From contig JADFOM010000007.1 of assembly GCA_022562835.1 (NCBI GenBank), positions 1 through 21,051 on the forward strand: DNA of 21,051 nt. Reading direction: 5' to 3'. Every line of letters starts with the position of its first letter. Position 1 is the first letter of the stretch. Of this stretch, positions 6,936 to 14,665 are shown piece after piece. The position numbers and the translations under genes were made by a program. The notes under the pieces were generated by a model. The model saw only the letters and a list, made by a program, of their open reading frames with translations, searched no databases and was not told the DNA's origin. This DNA is from Acidobacteriota bacterium (GTDB taxonomy: Bacteria > Actinomycetota > Acidimicrobiia > Acidimicrobiales > SHLQ01).

Positions 6936-8021
6936 TTACTCAAATGGCGTTAGCAATTCAGCGTCTTCTTCGGGTAGTTCTTCATAGGACCCGAGCCAAG
7001 CCAAGATCACCCAGGTCCGTCCCGGTTTGAGTTCGATCGCCTCGCCGTCAAAGTCTTCCAAGGCATAGGGCGCTTTCTCCGCGGGACGATCCCAAGTTCC
7101 CTGTTGGAGCTGCCCGTCACGTAGCACCCACGCCGGCCCGTTGCCGATCAGAAGAGCCTGGGGGGAACCGAGCGTCACGGTCGACTCGTAGTTGACCTCG
7201 AGCAAGACGACGTTGTCGGTCGACATCTGCTCGTCGTCGGAAACCATCGATGGGTCTCCGCCGAAGAACCGCAGGTACTGCTCGTCGTCGGCATCCCACA
7301 TCATCTCAACCGGGTCTCTGCTGTTGAGCCGCACGCCGGCGCTGTCGACGCCCGAGAAAGAGTCGCCGTAGCTCAGCACCGCAGTTGGCTCACCGTCATT
7401 GTCGCCCGCTATCTCATAAATCTCCTCCGAGTCGGCGGCGAGATCGACGGGCCTCGACCGTCCATCGACCCGGAAGAAGGGCTCGACGCCGCCGTCGGAG
7501 ATACGGGTGAGCCACCCGTCGGCTTCGGCCTGGTCGGTGAGCGCCTTCACGTTGAGGTTGCTGCCGCTGTCGACGAGAATAGGTCCGCCGAGGTTGGAGA
7601 GGATTCGCAGGTCGGTGTCTCGCGCAGAGCGCAGCGGCGGACCGAACGTCTCGGGAACCTGTGAGTGGAAGAGCACCGCGAAACGTGTCGCGGAATTTTC
7701 GATCTGCTCTTCGAAGACAATGTCGGCCAACTCGAGATTGACGTGTGGCTGACTCGTGCGATCGTTGTTGCCGTATTTGGCGATGACCGGGCGCAGCTCG
7801 AGCAGATCTTCGTCGTCGAGCGGCAACCCGGTGAACGGCTGAGTGGGGTCATCAGGCTCGGTGGTTGTGGTCTCAGGAACCGACGTAGTCGAACTGGTCG
7901 TCTCGTCGCTGAGCTCTGGGTCAGCTCCACCGCCGCACGCCACGACGACACCCATCGCCATGGCGACGAGCGCCAACCAGATTCCAACGGCGGGCAAGCC
8001 GCGTAGTCGTGTTCGTTTCAT
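6936..8021 (-). CDS. DUF3048 domain-containing lipoprotein (YerB-like)
   Basis: This is a probable membrane-anchored lipoprotein of 361 aa. A basic start and hydrophobic stretch (about 8-28) end in a VVVAC lipobox with C29. A Ser/Thr-rich linker (about 40-56) follows. The DUF3048 region begins with PFTGLPL and contains RPVIAKYGNN, HVNLELADIVFEE, TRFAVLFHSQVPETFGPPLRSARDTD and later DDEQYLRFFGG and WVILAWLGSYEE. The family includes B. subtilis YerB; its biochemical role is not established. I chose ATG 8021 because AAAGGA lies upstream with 4-base spacing; ATG 8024 is too close to it. The gene follows the M48-like gene by 8 bases and ends the lemA unit. Confidence 0.85.
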   Translation of the reverse strand: MKRTRLRGLPAVGIWLALVAMAMGVVVACGGGADPELSDETTSSTTSVPETTTTEPDDPTQPFTGLPLDDEDLLELRPVIAKYGNNDRTSQPHVNLELADIVFEEQIENSATRFAVLFHSQVPETFGPPLRSARDTDLRILSNLGGPILVDSGSNLNVKALTDQAEADGWLTRISDGGVEPFFRVDGRSRPVDLAADSEEIYEIAGDNDGEPTAVLSYGDSFSGVDSAGVRLNSRDPVEMMWDADDEQYLRFFGGDPSMVSDDEQMSTDNVVLLEVNYESTVTLGSPQALLIGNGPAWVLRDGQLQQGTWDRPAEKAPYALEDFDGEAIELKPGRTWVILAWLGSYEELPEEDAELLTPFE

Positions 8022-8029
8022 CATGTCCT

Positions 8030-8752
8030 TTACAACTCCCGGAGAACCTCGATGCGGTCCTCGATTCGTTCGGTTGCGTCGGGGTCGGTCGCCCCGCCTG
8101 CCATTGCGGGCGCCAACCATAGAGGGTCATCGACGCGACCCGTACCCGGCACCGCAGTTGACTTCTGCAACATCATCTCGAGAATCTTCGCTAGGGCCGG
8201 CGGAAAGCGCGTGTAGGTAAGCCCGCGTTGGTCTTGTTCGATACGCGAAACGTCACTTGGAAGTGCGAACGAACACAGCGCTGCGGGGATCCAGAGGGGC
8301 ATCGAGGCACAAAGTGTTCGGGTTTCGACCTCGTCATGATCGCGTGCCAGAAGGTGGCCAACAACGGCCTCAACGCCCATTCGGTCGATCGAATCCAAGA
8401 GCCCGGTCGTGATCACGAACACGAGATCTGTTTCGCTTCGTCCGAGCAGCGCAGCATTGGTAGCGGCCGTGTCAACGAGAGCGATCCGCGGCTCGATGAT
8501 GCCGTTGGCGAGGCAGATCCCGTCCATGACGTTCTCGACGGTCGGCATTGATGCGTGGTGGGCCTCGCCTACACCATATGCCCGCTCTGGAAGGGTGGCG
8601 GCGCGGTTCCACACCCAAAAGGCAGTGGCTGCGGCTACGAGCGCGCCGACTATGAGGCCCAGCCACCAGGTGACCAGAAAGCCGACGAGCAATGCCACCG
8701 GCATTGCCACGATGCCCGCGCACAAGCCGAGGATGGTAGTACGACTCGACAC
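8030..8752 (-). CDS. M48 (HtpX-like) peptidase homologue, probably catalytically inactive
   Basis: This 240-residue protein has two hydrophobic segments near the N-terminus (about 6-28 and 30-48), then a region resembling the HtpX/M48 fold: NGIIEPRIALVDTAATNAALLG, LVFVITTGLLDSIDRMGVEAVVGHLLARD, a third hydrophobic stretch (about 151-164) and a C-terminal ERIEDRIEVLREL like the M48 terminal motif. Where M48 enzymes have the zinc motif HEXXH, this protein reads H133-L-L-A-R137, so the catalytic Glu and the second His are both missing. The downstream Glu ligand region (usually EFxAD) reads RIEQDQ. It is therefore likely a pseudo-protease. It lies 25 bases after lemA, a usual partner of HtpX. The start GTG 8752 has only a distant AAGGG upstream. 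Confidence 0.75.
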   Translation of the reverse strand: MSSRTTILGLCAGIVAMPVALLVGFLVTWWLGLIVGALVAAATAFWVWNRAATLPERAYGVGEAHHASMPTVENVMDGICLANGIIEPRIALVDTAATNAALLGRSETDLVFVITTGLLDSIDRMGVEAVVGHLLARDHDEVETRTLCASMPLWIPAALCSFALPSDVSRIEQDQRGLTYTRFPPALAKILEMMLQKSTAVPGTGRVDDPLWLAPAMAGGATDPDATERIEDRIEVLREL

Positions 8753-8777
8753 TGGAGAAACGACCCTTGGTTAGGAC

Positions 8778-9335
8778 TTAGAATTCAACCTGAGGGACCG
8801 TATCGCGGGTCTCGTCATCAGCCTCGAAGTACTCGCTTGTATCGAAGCCGAACATCTTCGCGAATATCATCGACGGGAAGGTCTCGGTTTTTGTGTTGTA
8901 CCTGACTACGGCGTCGTTGTAGTGCTGTCGTGCAAATGCAATGCGTCCCTCGGTCGCTGTTACCTCTTCTTGGAGTTCGAGGAAGTTTTGGTTGGCCTTC
9001 AGGTCGGGATAAGCCTCAGACAGTGCGAACAATTGGCGTAGCGCCCCGCTCAACAGGTTCTCGGACTCAGCTTGTTCGGCGGGGCCCTCTGCTGAAACCG
9101 CTCCGGAACGGGCTGAGATGACCGCCTCGAACGTTTCCTTCTCGTGACTCGCGTAACCCTTGACCGTCTCGACCAGATTGGGGATCAGGTCATAACGGCG
9201 CTTTAGTTGAACGTCGATTTGTGCCCAGGCGTTCTGTACTCGGTTGCGTAGCGTGACGAGACCGTTGTAGAGCGCTACCAGGAACACCACCAACAGAACA
9301 ACTACGACTGCGCCGACGATAAGTGCAATGTTCAA
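8778..9335 (-). CDS. lemA: LemA family protein
   Basis: LemA proteins are small membrane-anchored helical-bundle proteins, widespread and poorly understood, often encoded beside M48/HtpX proteases. This one has 185 aa, with an N-terminal transmembrane helix (about 4-22). The helical domain shows the family signatures YNGLVTLRNRVQNAWAQIDVQLKRR, DLIPNLVETVKGYASHEKETFE, AYPDLKANQNFLELQEEVTATE, IAFARQHYNDAVVRYN and FPSMIFAKMFGF. The start is TTG 9335, with a strong AAGGGAAGG about 8-9 bases upstream. It heads the lemA / M48-like / lipoprotein unit, 93 bases downstream of pimA. Confidence 0.95.
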   Translation of the reverse strand: MNIALIVGAVVVVLLVVFLVALYNGLVTLRNRVQNAWAQIDVQLKRRYDLIPNLVETVKGYASHEKETFEAVISARSGAVSAEGPAEQAESENLLSGALRQLFALSEAYPDLKANQNFLELQEEVTATEGRIAFARQHYNDAVVRYNTKTETFPSMIFAKMFGFDTSEYFEADDETRDTVPQVEF

Positions 9336-9428
9336 CCGCTTGCCTTCCCTTTGCGTCTGGAGACGGAACGTCTCAACAGGTGATTTGAGTCTAGAGGATT
9401 GGCGACATTCTGCAGAGCGACGCTGCGC
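9336..9428 (-). promoter_or_regulatory. lemA leader region with a small inverted repeat
   Basis: The 93 bases between the pimA stop and lemA hold a perfect 6-base inverted repeat with a 3-base loop (GAGACG-GAA-CGTCTC, 9360-9374), located just upstream of the AAGGGAAGG ribosome-binding site. It has no U-run after it, so it is not a typical terminator. A lemA promoter probably lies here, but I could not identify convincing -10 and -35 boxes. TAGACT near the middle is the best -10 guess. Confidence 0.3.
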
Positions 9429-10502
9429 TCAACGAGCGAGGAGCGACTCGTAGCTGTCGAGGTAGCGATCGGCTAGCGCGCTCATCGAGAAGTCCCGCGC
9501 TCGTTTCCGACCTGATGTGATTAGTTGTGCTCGACGATCATCGTCAGCATGTAGGTCACGAATTTCGCGCGCCAGTGCCTGCGCGTCGCCTGGCGGCACC
9601 AACGCAGCATCACTTCCGTCACGCGCGACCTTGCGGTAGCCGTCGATGTCCGACGCCACGATCGCGGCCCCAGCTGCCATTGCTTCGATCAGCACGATCC
9701 CAAAAGACTCTCCATGCAGCGAAGGCGCAGAAAAAACGCTGCATCCCTTCATTCGTGAGACCTTCTCGGCTTCGCTCAGGCGACCGAGCCAATGGATACG
9801 CCCATCGCCGACCGCACGGTCTGTCAACCGCTCCGTATCCGGACCGTCGCCACCAATCCAGAGTGTGTAGTTCGACGGTAGCTTCGCCATCGCGTCGATC
9901 AGGACCTCGAGACCCTTGCGCTCCTCGTGGCGCCCGACGAACAATATCGTCGGCCCGTCGGTCGGCGTGGGCTCGGCCGCTTCGAACAGTACCAACGACA
10001 CGGCGTTGAAGACGCGCTCGTACGAGCCGCCGAGATTGGATCGCACGAGCAGCTCAGCGTCCTCTGAGACCGCGAAGTTCTTGTCGATTCGCCGGGCGAG
10101 ACGCCGCATACCGAAGCCCAAAAATTCATAGGACAAGGATCGACCCGCCGCGTGGTAGGTGCCCACGAGCGGAGCTGGTTTCAAGACGATGGCGGTGACC
10201 GTCGCGCCGGGTGCCAGCGGCTCGTGAAGGTGCAACACGTCGAACTGCTCATCGCGCAGTGCTCGCATCACGCGCAACTGTGCTGCCGGATCTGGCGCAA
10301 GCGGTGCCAACGAGCCGTTGGCCCTCGTTGGGATGCTGTTCCCCAGCGGCGTGACACCGGCATCGGGGGGTGGGCCGTCACATGGCCCAAGCACCCGCAC
10401 CATGTGCCCGCGGCCACGTAGGACACGGGCGAGATCGAGGACCTGTCCCTGCACTCCCCCAGGCTGGGTCAGGCTGTAGGGGCATACCATTCCAATCCGC
10501 AC
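9429..10502 (-). CDS. pimA: GT4 glycosyltransferase, PimA-like phosphatidylinositol mannosyltransferase
   Basis: PimA adds the first mannose from GDP-mannose to phosphatidylinositol at the cytoplasmic face, starting PIM synthesis. The 357-residue GT-B protein opens with MVCPYSLTQPGGVQGQV, the glycine-rich loop of PimA. Other matches are LHLHEPLAPG, the VGTYHA segment with H117, VGRHEERKGLEVLIDA with R191 and K196, and the donor-binding ESFGIVLIEAMAAG with E265 and E273. Both the motifs and the pgsA - acyltransferase - pimA order match mycobacterial pimA. The GTG start at 10502 is 23 bases after the acyltransferase stop and lacks a clear ribosome-binding site. Another GT4 specificity cannot be excluded from sequence alone. 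Confidence 0.88.
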   Translation of the reverse strand: MRIGMVCPYSLTQPGGVQGQVLDLARVLRGRGHMVRVLGPCDGPPPDAGVTPLGNSIPTRANGSLAPLAPDPAAQLRVMRALRDEQFDVLHLHEPLAPGATVTAIVLKPAPLVGTYHAAGRSLSYEFLGFGMRRLARRIDKNFAVSEDAELLVRSNLGGSYERVFNAVSLVLFEAAEPTPTDGPTILFVGRHEERKGLEVLIDAMAKLPSNYTLWIGGDGPDTERLTDRAVGDGRIHWLGRLSEAEKVSRMKGCSVFSAPSLHGESFGIVLIEAMAAGAAIVASDIDGYRKVARDGSDAALVPPGDAQALAREIRDLHADDDRRAQLITSGRKRARDFSMSALADRYLDSYESLLAR

Positions 10503-10525
10503 GGCCCAACGTTAGCGCCAGGCGC

Positions 10526-11422
10526 CTATCGACCGGGAGGCTCGATTCCCAATGCGTCGTAATCGCTCGGCCAGTTTGGCTGCATCAGATGCCATTGCTC
10601 GGGTGCCTGCCTAATCAAACCCTCGAACGAAGTAGCAATCTCACCGGTCAAACGCTCCACATCGCTTGAGAACCGACCCATGCGAGTGGTGTCGAGAGGC
10701 TTGGCTACCCCATGGACACCGTCTCCGCGGAAATAGACCGCTGCGGTCAGCAACGGGACGCCAGCACGCAACGCAACCATCGCCGCGCCGGCTGGAAGTT
10801 TTGTGGTTTCGCCGAAGAAGTTGACCTCAATCCCGTCGCCGGTGAGATCGCGGTCGCTGATCAAGCACACGACGTGACCCTCGCGTGCGGCGCGCAACAC
10901 CTCGGTTCCAGCATCGGGCCCCAGAGGAACGATGTTCATACCGAGAGATCGGCGAAAATCTAGAAACCATTCGAAAATCTCTGGCGGTTCGAGTGGTTCC
11001 ACGACCGCGGTCACCTGATATCGGGGCACGAGGGCGAGCCAAAAAGCGGCCCACTCCCACCCGCCTAGATGTGGGAGGGCGACCACACAACCCTGCCCGT
11101 TCTCATGCGCACGCTCAATGTGTTCGAACCCGTCGTGGCTGAACCCATCATCGACCTCTCGCCGCGACATATCCGGCAGCCGGAAACTATCCACGTAGTA
11201 GCGGGCATAACTCTCGAAGGTCTGTTGCACCTTCCTACGCAGCGCCATCGATGAAATCGAGTCTCCGTAGACACGTCGAAGATTGCGCTCCACAATGATC
11301 TTTCGGTCGCGAGAAGTTTGTGCGGCTCCGAGTGCCAGTCCCCTGCTCGCGGCAAGTGCCACGCGACGCGGTACTCGACGCGCAAGCGACGCCCCCAGCC
11401 GATAAGTCCGCGTTCCAACCAT
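10526..11422 (-). CDS. patA: Phosphatidylinositol mannoside acyltransferase (LpxL/HtrB-like lysophospholipid acyltransferase family)
   Basis: The family transfers an acyl group; in mycobacteria the protein at this locus acylates the 2-mannose of PIM. The 298-residue sequence has the catalytic H-x4-E motif in LPHLGGWEWAA (H118, E123). Other family segments are RNLRRVYG near the N-terminus, SYARYYVDSFRLP, the SLGMNIVPL / VLRAAREGHVVCLISDRDL stretch and the FFGETTKLPAGAAMVALRAGVPLL substrate region, then EQWHLMQPNWPSD at the end. The N-terminal region is amphipathic and basic, consistent with a peripheral membrane enzyme. It starts with ATG 10 bases after pgsA and precedes pimA, so the three act in one pathway. 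Function is inferred from synteny and motifs. Confidence 0.88.
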   Translation of the reverse strand: MVGTRTYRLGASLARRVPRRVALAASRGLALGAAQTSRDRKIIVERNLRRVYGDSISSMALRRKVQQTFESYARYYVDSFRLPDMSRREVDDGFSHDGFEHIERAHENGQGCVVALPHLGGWEWAAFWLALVPRYQVTAVVEPLEPPEIFEWFLDFRRSLGMNIVPLGPDAGTEVLRAAREGHVVCLISDRDLTGDGIEVNFFGETTKLPAGAAMVALRAGVPLLTAAVYFRGDGVHGVAKPLDTTRMGRFSSDVERLTGEIATSFEGLIRQAPEQWHLMQPNWPSDYDALGIEPPGR

Positions 11423-11432
11423 AAAGCCGAGG

Positions 11433-12122
11433 TCAGCGGTCTTTGGTTGCCCGACGCGCGGCTAGACGCTCAGAGAGCGGCTCACGGCGCACTCGCCGTG
11501 TCCGGTTACGTCGCCGGCGGGTGGGTGTCGGCGCGGGCCGATCCTGGCTTGCCTGGCGCCAGACCTTCACGAAACGCTGGATCGCGGTAACCGCTGTGAG
11601 GATCAACATCACCCAAAGAGTGCCGACGAGCAGGCTGCCGAACAAGAGACCGAAACCGAGCACGATGAAGCGTTCAGCGCGCTCCATGATGCCCCCTGTG
11701 GCGTCGAAGCCCAGCGACTCGGCCTTGGCCCGCTCGTAGGACACCAACATCGCGAGCGCCATCACCGCAACGGGCAACATGACCGTCTGATCGGCTCGAG
11801 TCGCAGAAAAGTGCCAGGCGACGCCGCCGAAGAGCAACGCGTCGGTCAGACGATCTGAAACCGAGTCGAAGAATGCACCGCGCACCGATGCCGTGCCCGA
11901 GGCCTTCGCGACCGCACCATCAAGCGCATCGGGCACACCCGTGAGAATCAGGAAGAGAAGACCGAGGCTCAGATTGCCCGTACCTATCGCGACCGCCGCC
12001 GCTCCGGCCATCACGATGCCGGTCACCGTGATGACGTCAGCGCTTATCCCGGTTCGCCTGAGGCTGGCACCGATCGGCACGAGTGCACGATCGACCGTGC
12101 CGCGCCAGTTTCCATCAAACAT
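11433..12122 (-). CDS. pgsA: CDP-alcohol phosphatidyltransferase, probable phosphatidylinositol phosphate synthase
   Basis: This integral membrane enzyme should join CDP-diacylglycerol with inositol 1-phosphate to give PI-phosphate, the precursor of PI for PimA. The 229-residue protein has about six hydrophobic helices. Its CDP-AP motif reads D65-xx-D68-G69-xx-A72-K73-x8-G82-xxx-D86-xxx-D90. All four aspartates are present, but the usual Arg after Ala is Lys. A basic, disordered C-terminal tail (about 195-229, rich in Arg) is not part of the enzyme core. The ATG at 12122 has a strong AGGAGGG site 6-7 bases upstream. The gene order with PIM acyltransferase and pimA supports PI rather than phosphatidylglycerol synthesis. 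Confidence 0.88.
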   Translation of the reverse strand: MFDGNWRGTVDRALVPIGASLRRTGISADVITVTGIVMAGAAAVAIGTGNLSLGLLFLILTGVPDALDGAVAKASGTASVRGAFFDSVSDRLTDALLFGGVAWHFSATRADQTVMLPVAVMALAMLVSYERAKAESLGFDATGGIMERAERFIVLGFGLLFGSLLVGTLWVMLILTAVTAIQRFVKVWRQASQDRPAPTPTRRRRNRTRRVRREPLSERLAARRATKDR

Positions 12123-12128
12123 TCAACG

Positions 12129-12141
12129 CCCTCCTCGAGGG
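12129..12141 (-). promoter_or_regulatory. Small hairpin covering the pgsA ribosome-binding site
   Basis: On the minus strand CCCTC-GAG-GAGGG forms a 5-base stem with a 3-base loop. Its 3' arm is the core of the pgsA Shine-Dalgarno sequence. Folding would partly hide the site. The stem is short, so this may be chance. Confidence 0.25.
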
Positions 12142-12204
12142 TAAGACGTTTCAATGGTAGTCGCTCAGGTCATCTCTTCTACGTTGGGCAGGGGCTGGCC
12201 ATGT

Positions 12205-13455
12205 TCACAATACGATCGCCACAAGATCTGCGATCATGTGCGCCTGGCCTTGGTGGTTGTAGATCGTGAAGCCAACGGGCCCGGCGCCTCTGAGCGAAAC
12301 CATCGACAGATTTGGCACGATCTGTCCGGGTGATGCGTTGAGCGTCGACGCGTTGGGGCGTTTGGGCAGTCGGCGGGGATAGAGGGTCGCGAACGTCTCA
12401 GCGGTGACCTCCGACGCCGTAATATTGATGAACGCGCCAGCGGGCTGAAATCCGACCACAGATGTCAGAAAGCCTGTGTCGACCGACACGGTCGATCCTG
12501 CGAAAACGGGCTGTTGTCGGCTTCGAGTGTCCAGAACGCGGGCGGGATGAAAGGCCACGACCCGCCCGGCGTCAGCTTTGGGATCCGTCGCTTTGGTGTA
12601 GTAGCCGACGACATCGGCGAGAAGGTCGACCGTACCGACGTGGTTGTAGAGCCCGATCGCACCACCTTCGCCGAGTTTCACCGTTACCAGATTTGCGCGG
12701 GTGTCGCCCGCCACGAGGTTGAGGTTGCTTGCATTTGGACGAGTCATGCCGTAGGGAAACGCTGTTACGAACGTCGACTCGGCGACATTGGTCGCTGTTA
12801 CGTTCATCACGACCGCTGTAGCGTTCCTTGGAACCGGGCCCCTTCCAGACACCGCCAGACGGATCTCCTCGTGTTTCGATACCTGTTTGCGGGCAGCGCC
12901 GAGACCGATCCGTGTATCGAGTAGTCGAACGGGACTCGTCGGTCGCAAGCGATCCCCTATGACCTCACTACCTATGTCGGTGTAGTAGCCGGCAACATCG
13001 ACGATGACATGCGCGGTGCCAGAAACATATATCCGAGCTCGCCCCTTAGGCCCGACGGCAGTAACAACTTGGTTGGCGACCACCTCTGACGGTCCGAAGT
13101 TGTGCGTCGATGCGGTTGGGGCCTTGTAACAACAGGGGTAGACAACCGCATAGCCCGATGCCCCTGCACCGATCACTGTTACGTTCAGGACAGCGGCATG
13201 CACCTTTTCGGCGGGAATCCCGGCTCGTCCCGCGACATCGAAGGTCAGAACCGACCGACCAGAACGTGGTGCGGCCGAGCCTGAACCGAGTCCCGTGCGG
13301 GTATCGACGATCCTCGTCGGTGCAAGCGGCACAAACTCTCCGCCTCGCGAATAGCTCTGTTCAGCTGCGACGGCGTCCATCGGCGCCGCTGCAAAGCTGA
13401 GGAGAGAGCCCGTCAGGGCGACGAGGGCTAAGAATGAGGATGGTCGAAGTCGCAC
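12205..13455 (-). CDS. Secreted protein with three actinobacterial DTR-type beta repeats
   Basis: This is an extracellular or surface protein of unknown function. Read from GTG 13455 it has 416 aa with a textbook signal peptide: MRLRPSS, a hydrophobic core to about residue 25, and an AVA-A cleavage site near 30. The mature part is three repeats of about 120 residues (about 41-160, 170-288 and 299-416). Each begins P-x-R-[IVL]-x-DTR (DTR at 51, 180 and 309), continues with an N-[VI]-T strand and a P-x-AS-x-x-N segment, and the first two end in DV-x-GYYT. Such repeats are frequent in actinobacterial secreted proteins, often beside hydrolase domains, but none is present here. The frame is open to an ATG at 13524, which would put 23 charged residues before the signal peptide. 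Neither start has a good ribosome-binding site. Confidence 0.82.
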   Translation of the reverse strand: MRLRPSSFLALVALTGSLLSFAAAPMDAVAAEQSYSRGGEFVPLAPTRIVDTRTGLGSGSAAPRSGRSVLTFDVAGRAGIPAEKVHAAVLNVTVIGAGASGYAVVYPCCYKAPTASTHNFGPSEVVANQVVTAVGPKGRARIYVSGTAHVIVDVAGYYTDIGSEVIGDRLRPTSPVRLLDTRIGLGAARKQVSKHEEIRLAVSGRGPVPRNATAVVMNVTATNVAESTFVTAFPYGMTRPNASNLNLVAGDTRANLVTVKLGEGGAIGLYNHVGTVDLLADVVGYYTKATDPKADAGRVVAFHPARVLDTRSRQQPVFAGSTVSVDTGFLTSVVGFQPAGAFINITASEVTAETFATLYPRRLPKRPNASTLNASPGQIVPNLSMVSLRGAGPVGFTIYNHQGQAHMIADLVAIVL

Positions 13456-13539
13456 ACCTCTAGATCGGCAACAACGGGTCTCGTATTGAGCTTTGCTCGG
13501 GTATTGGCCCCGTCGCCAGACCATTGGTTTGAAAACCGA

Positions 13540-14133
13540 TTAAGGCTGGTCCTCGTCCCAGTCCTCGGGGTTCGCTTCGACGAACTTGGCGATCACGGCT
13601 CCGTCGACACCATCGACCAGGACGAGCCCGCGCTGATCGGGGGGATCTTCACCGCTGTAGACCAGAACGCGCCAAGTCGGTCTGCTGCGAATTCCCCGCC
13701 ACGCCATTGCGGCGGACGCATGCCCGACGGCAAACCCAACCGCGCCGGTGGCGGCGACGAGCGCCTCCTGCTCGTCGTAAGCGAGATTCCAACCCGCCTG
13801 AAGGTGGTAAAGACCCAACAGTGCTAGGCCAATCGCTGCAGCCAGGTAGCCGTCGTTGATGAGGGCCGCGTCGTCGGCTTTAGTCGCCCACAGGACGGCA
13901 CAAATGGTGGCTATGACCAGGTACAACACGCCCGGAATTCGTCGACGGTTGTTGTTCGGGAACAGATAGGGACCGACATGGCCACTTGCGTCAAGATCGT
14001 CGGGCAACTGGTCGGTTACCTCTGCATCACTGATCTGTTCGTCGTCAGGCCTTTCACCAATGGACGCTGCGCTCAAAACAGGGTCGCCGTCCTCGCTGGG
14101 TTGGCCCCCTGGGGCTGCATCTTCTTCATTCAC
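13540..14133 (-). CDS. Uncharacterised membrane protein with acidic N-terminus
   Basis: I do not recognise a named family. The 197-residue protein starts with about 55 acidic, disordered residues, followed by PYLFPNNNRRRIPG and three hydrophobic stretches (about 67-84, 95-112 and 124-144). The C-terminal part (about 151-190) is soluble and contains SRPTWRVLVYSGEDPPDQRGLVLVDGVDG, which looks like a small beta domain. The GTG start is 10 bases after the HIT gene stop, and the next gene encodes the secreted repeat protein. The position inside the thrS-HIT-pgsA block suggests co-expression with phospholipid genes. Good codon structure and tight spacing argue that it is real. Confidence 0.75.
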   Translation of the reverse strand: MNEEDAAPGGQPSEDGDPVLSAASIGERPDDEQISDAEVTDQLPDDLDASGHVGPYLFPNNNRRRIPGVLYLVIATICAVLWATKADDAALINDGYLAAAIGLALLGLYHLQAGWNLAYDEQEALVAATGAVGFAVGHASAAMAWRGIRSRPTWRVLVYSGEDPPDQRGLVLVDGVDGAVIAKFVEANPEDWDEDQP

Positions 14134-14143
14134 GACGCTTACG

Positions 14144-14665
14144 CTAACCGCCCGAAACGGTGCCCCAACACGCTCGCAGCTTCTCCCACGTATCGATAAG
14201 CGACTCGGGCAGCACGCGCACGTTTGCGGTCGACGTCATGAAGTTGGTGTCGCCGGACCAGCGAGGCACACAGTGCACGTGGAGATGTTCGGGCAACCCT
14301 GCTCCCGCGCCTACTCCAAGGTTGATACCTATGTTCACACCGTCGGGAGCAAACGCCGCGTCAAGGACCGCAACCGCTGTGCGCACCGTGTCCCACATTT
14401 CTCGATGTTCGTCCTCGCTCAGTCCTGCGAGATCGGGAACCGCTCGCCGCGGCATGACGAGCATGTGTCCGTTGGAATAAGGGTATGCATTGAGGACGAC
14501 GAAGGTCAGCTCGCCGCGGTGCACGATGAAGGTTTCGGAGTCGTCCAACTCCGATTGTTCGATGCTCTCGAAGAGCGAAAGCCCCGGCTCTGGCGAGAGC
14601 CGAGCCTCGTCGTCGGCGATGTAACCCGAGCGCCAGCCCGCCCAGAGTTGGTCGAGTTGGTTCAT
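14144..14665 (-). CDS. HIT family nucleotide hydrolase/phosphorylase (Ap4A phosphorylase-like)
   Basis: HIT proteins cleave dinucleoside polyphosphates or nucleotide conjugates. The 173-residue protein has the histidine triad HLHVHCV (127-133), with H129 as the expected nucleophile, inside LPEHLHVHCVPRWSGDTNFM. This stretch resembles the mycobacterial Ap4A phosphorylase that sits next to thrS and pgsA in the same order. The N-terminal strand pair FIVHRGELTFVVLNAYPYSNGHMLVMPRRAV is also typical. The ATG start overlaps the thrS stop as ATGA. The pairing makes sense because threonyl-tRNA synthetase can produce Ap4A as a by-product; this link is inference. Confidence 0.9.
   Translation of the reverse strand: MNQLDQLWAGWRSGYIADDEARLSPEPGLSLFESIEQSELDDSETFIVHRGELTFVVLNAYPYSNGHMLVMPRRAVPDLAGLSEDEHREMWDTVRTAVAVLDAAFAPDGVNIGINLGVGAGAGLPEHLHVHCVPRWSGDTNFMTSTANVRVLPESLIDTWEKLRACWGTVSGG

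Noticed and set aside
8022..8120. N-terminal extension of the DUF3048 lipoprotein
   Set aside because: The 33 extra residues overlap the M48-like gene and would bury the lipoprotein signal; AAAGGA and ATG 8021 give a proper start.
12205..13455. The three-fold protein repeat as a CRISPR or DNA tandem repeat
   Set aside because: Repeats are visible only at the protein level with strongly diverged DNA, about 120 residues apart, inside one open frame.
13456..13524. ATG 13524 as start of the secreted repeat protein
   Set aside because: It would put 23 charged, Cys-containing residues before the signal peptide and has no ribosome-binding site. It is not excluded, since GTG 13455 also lacks a well-spaced site.
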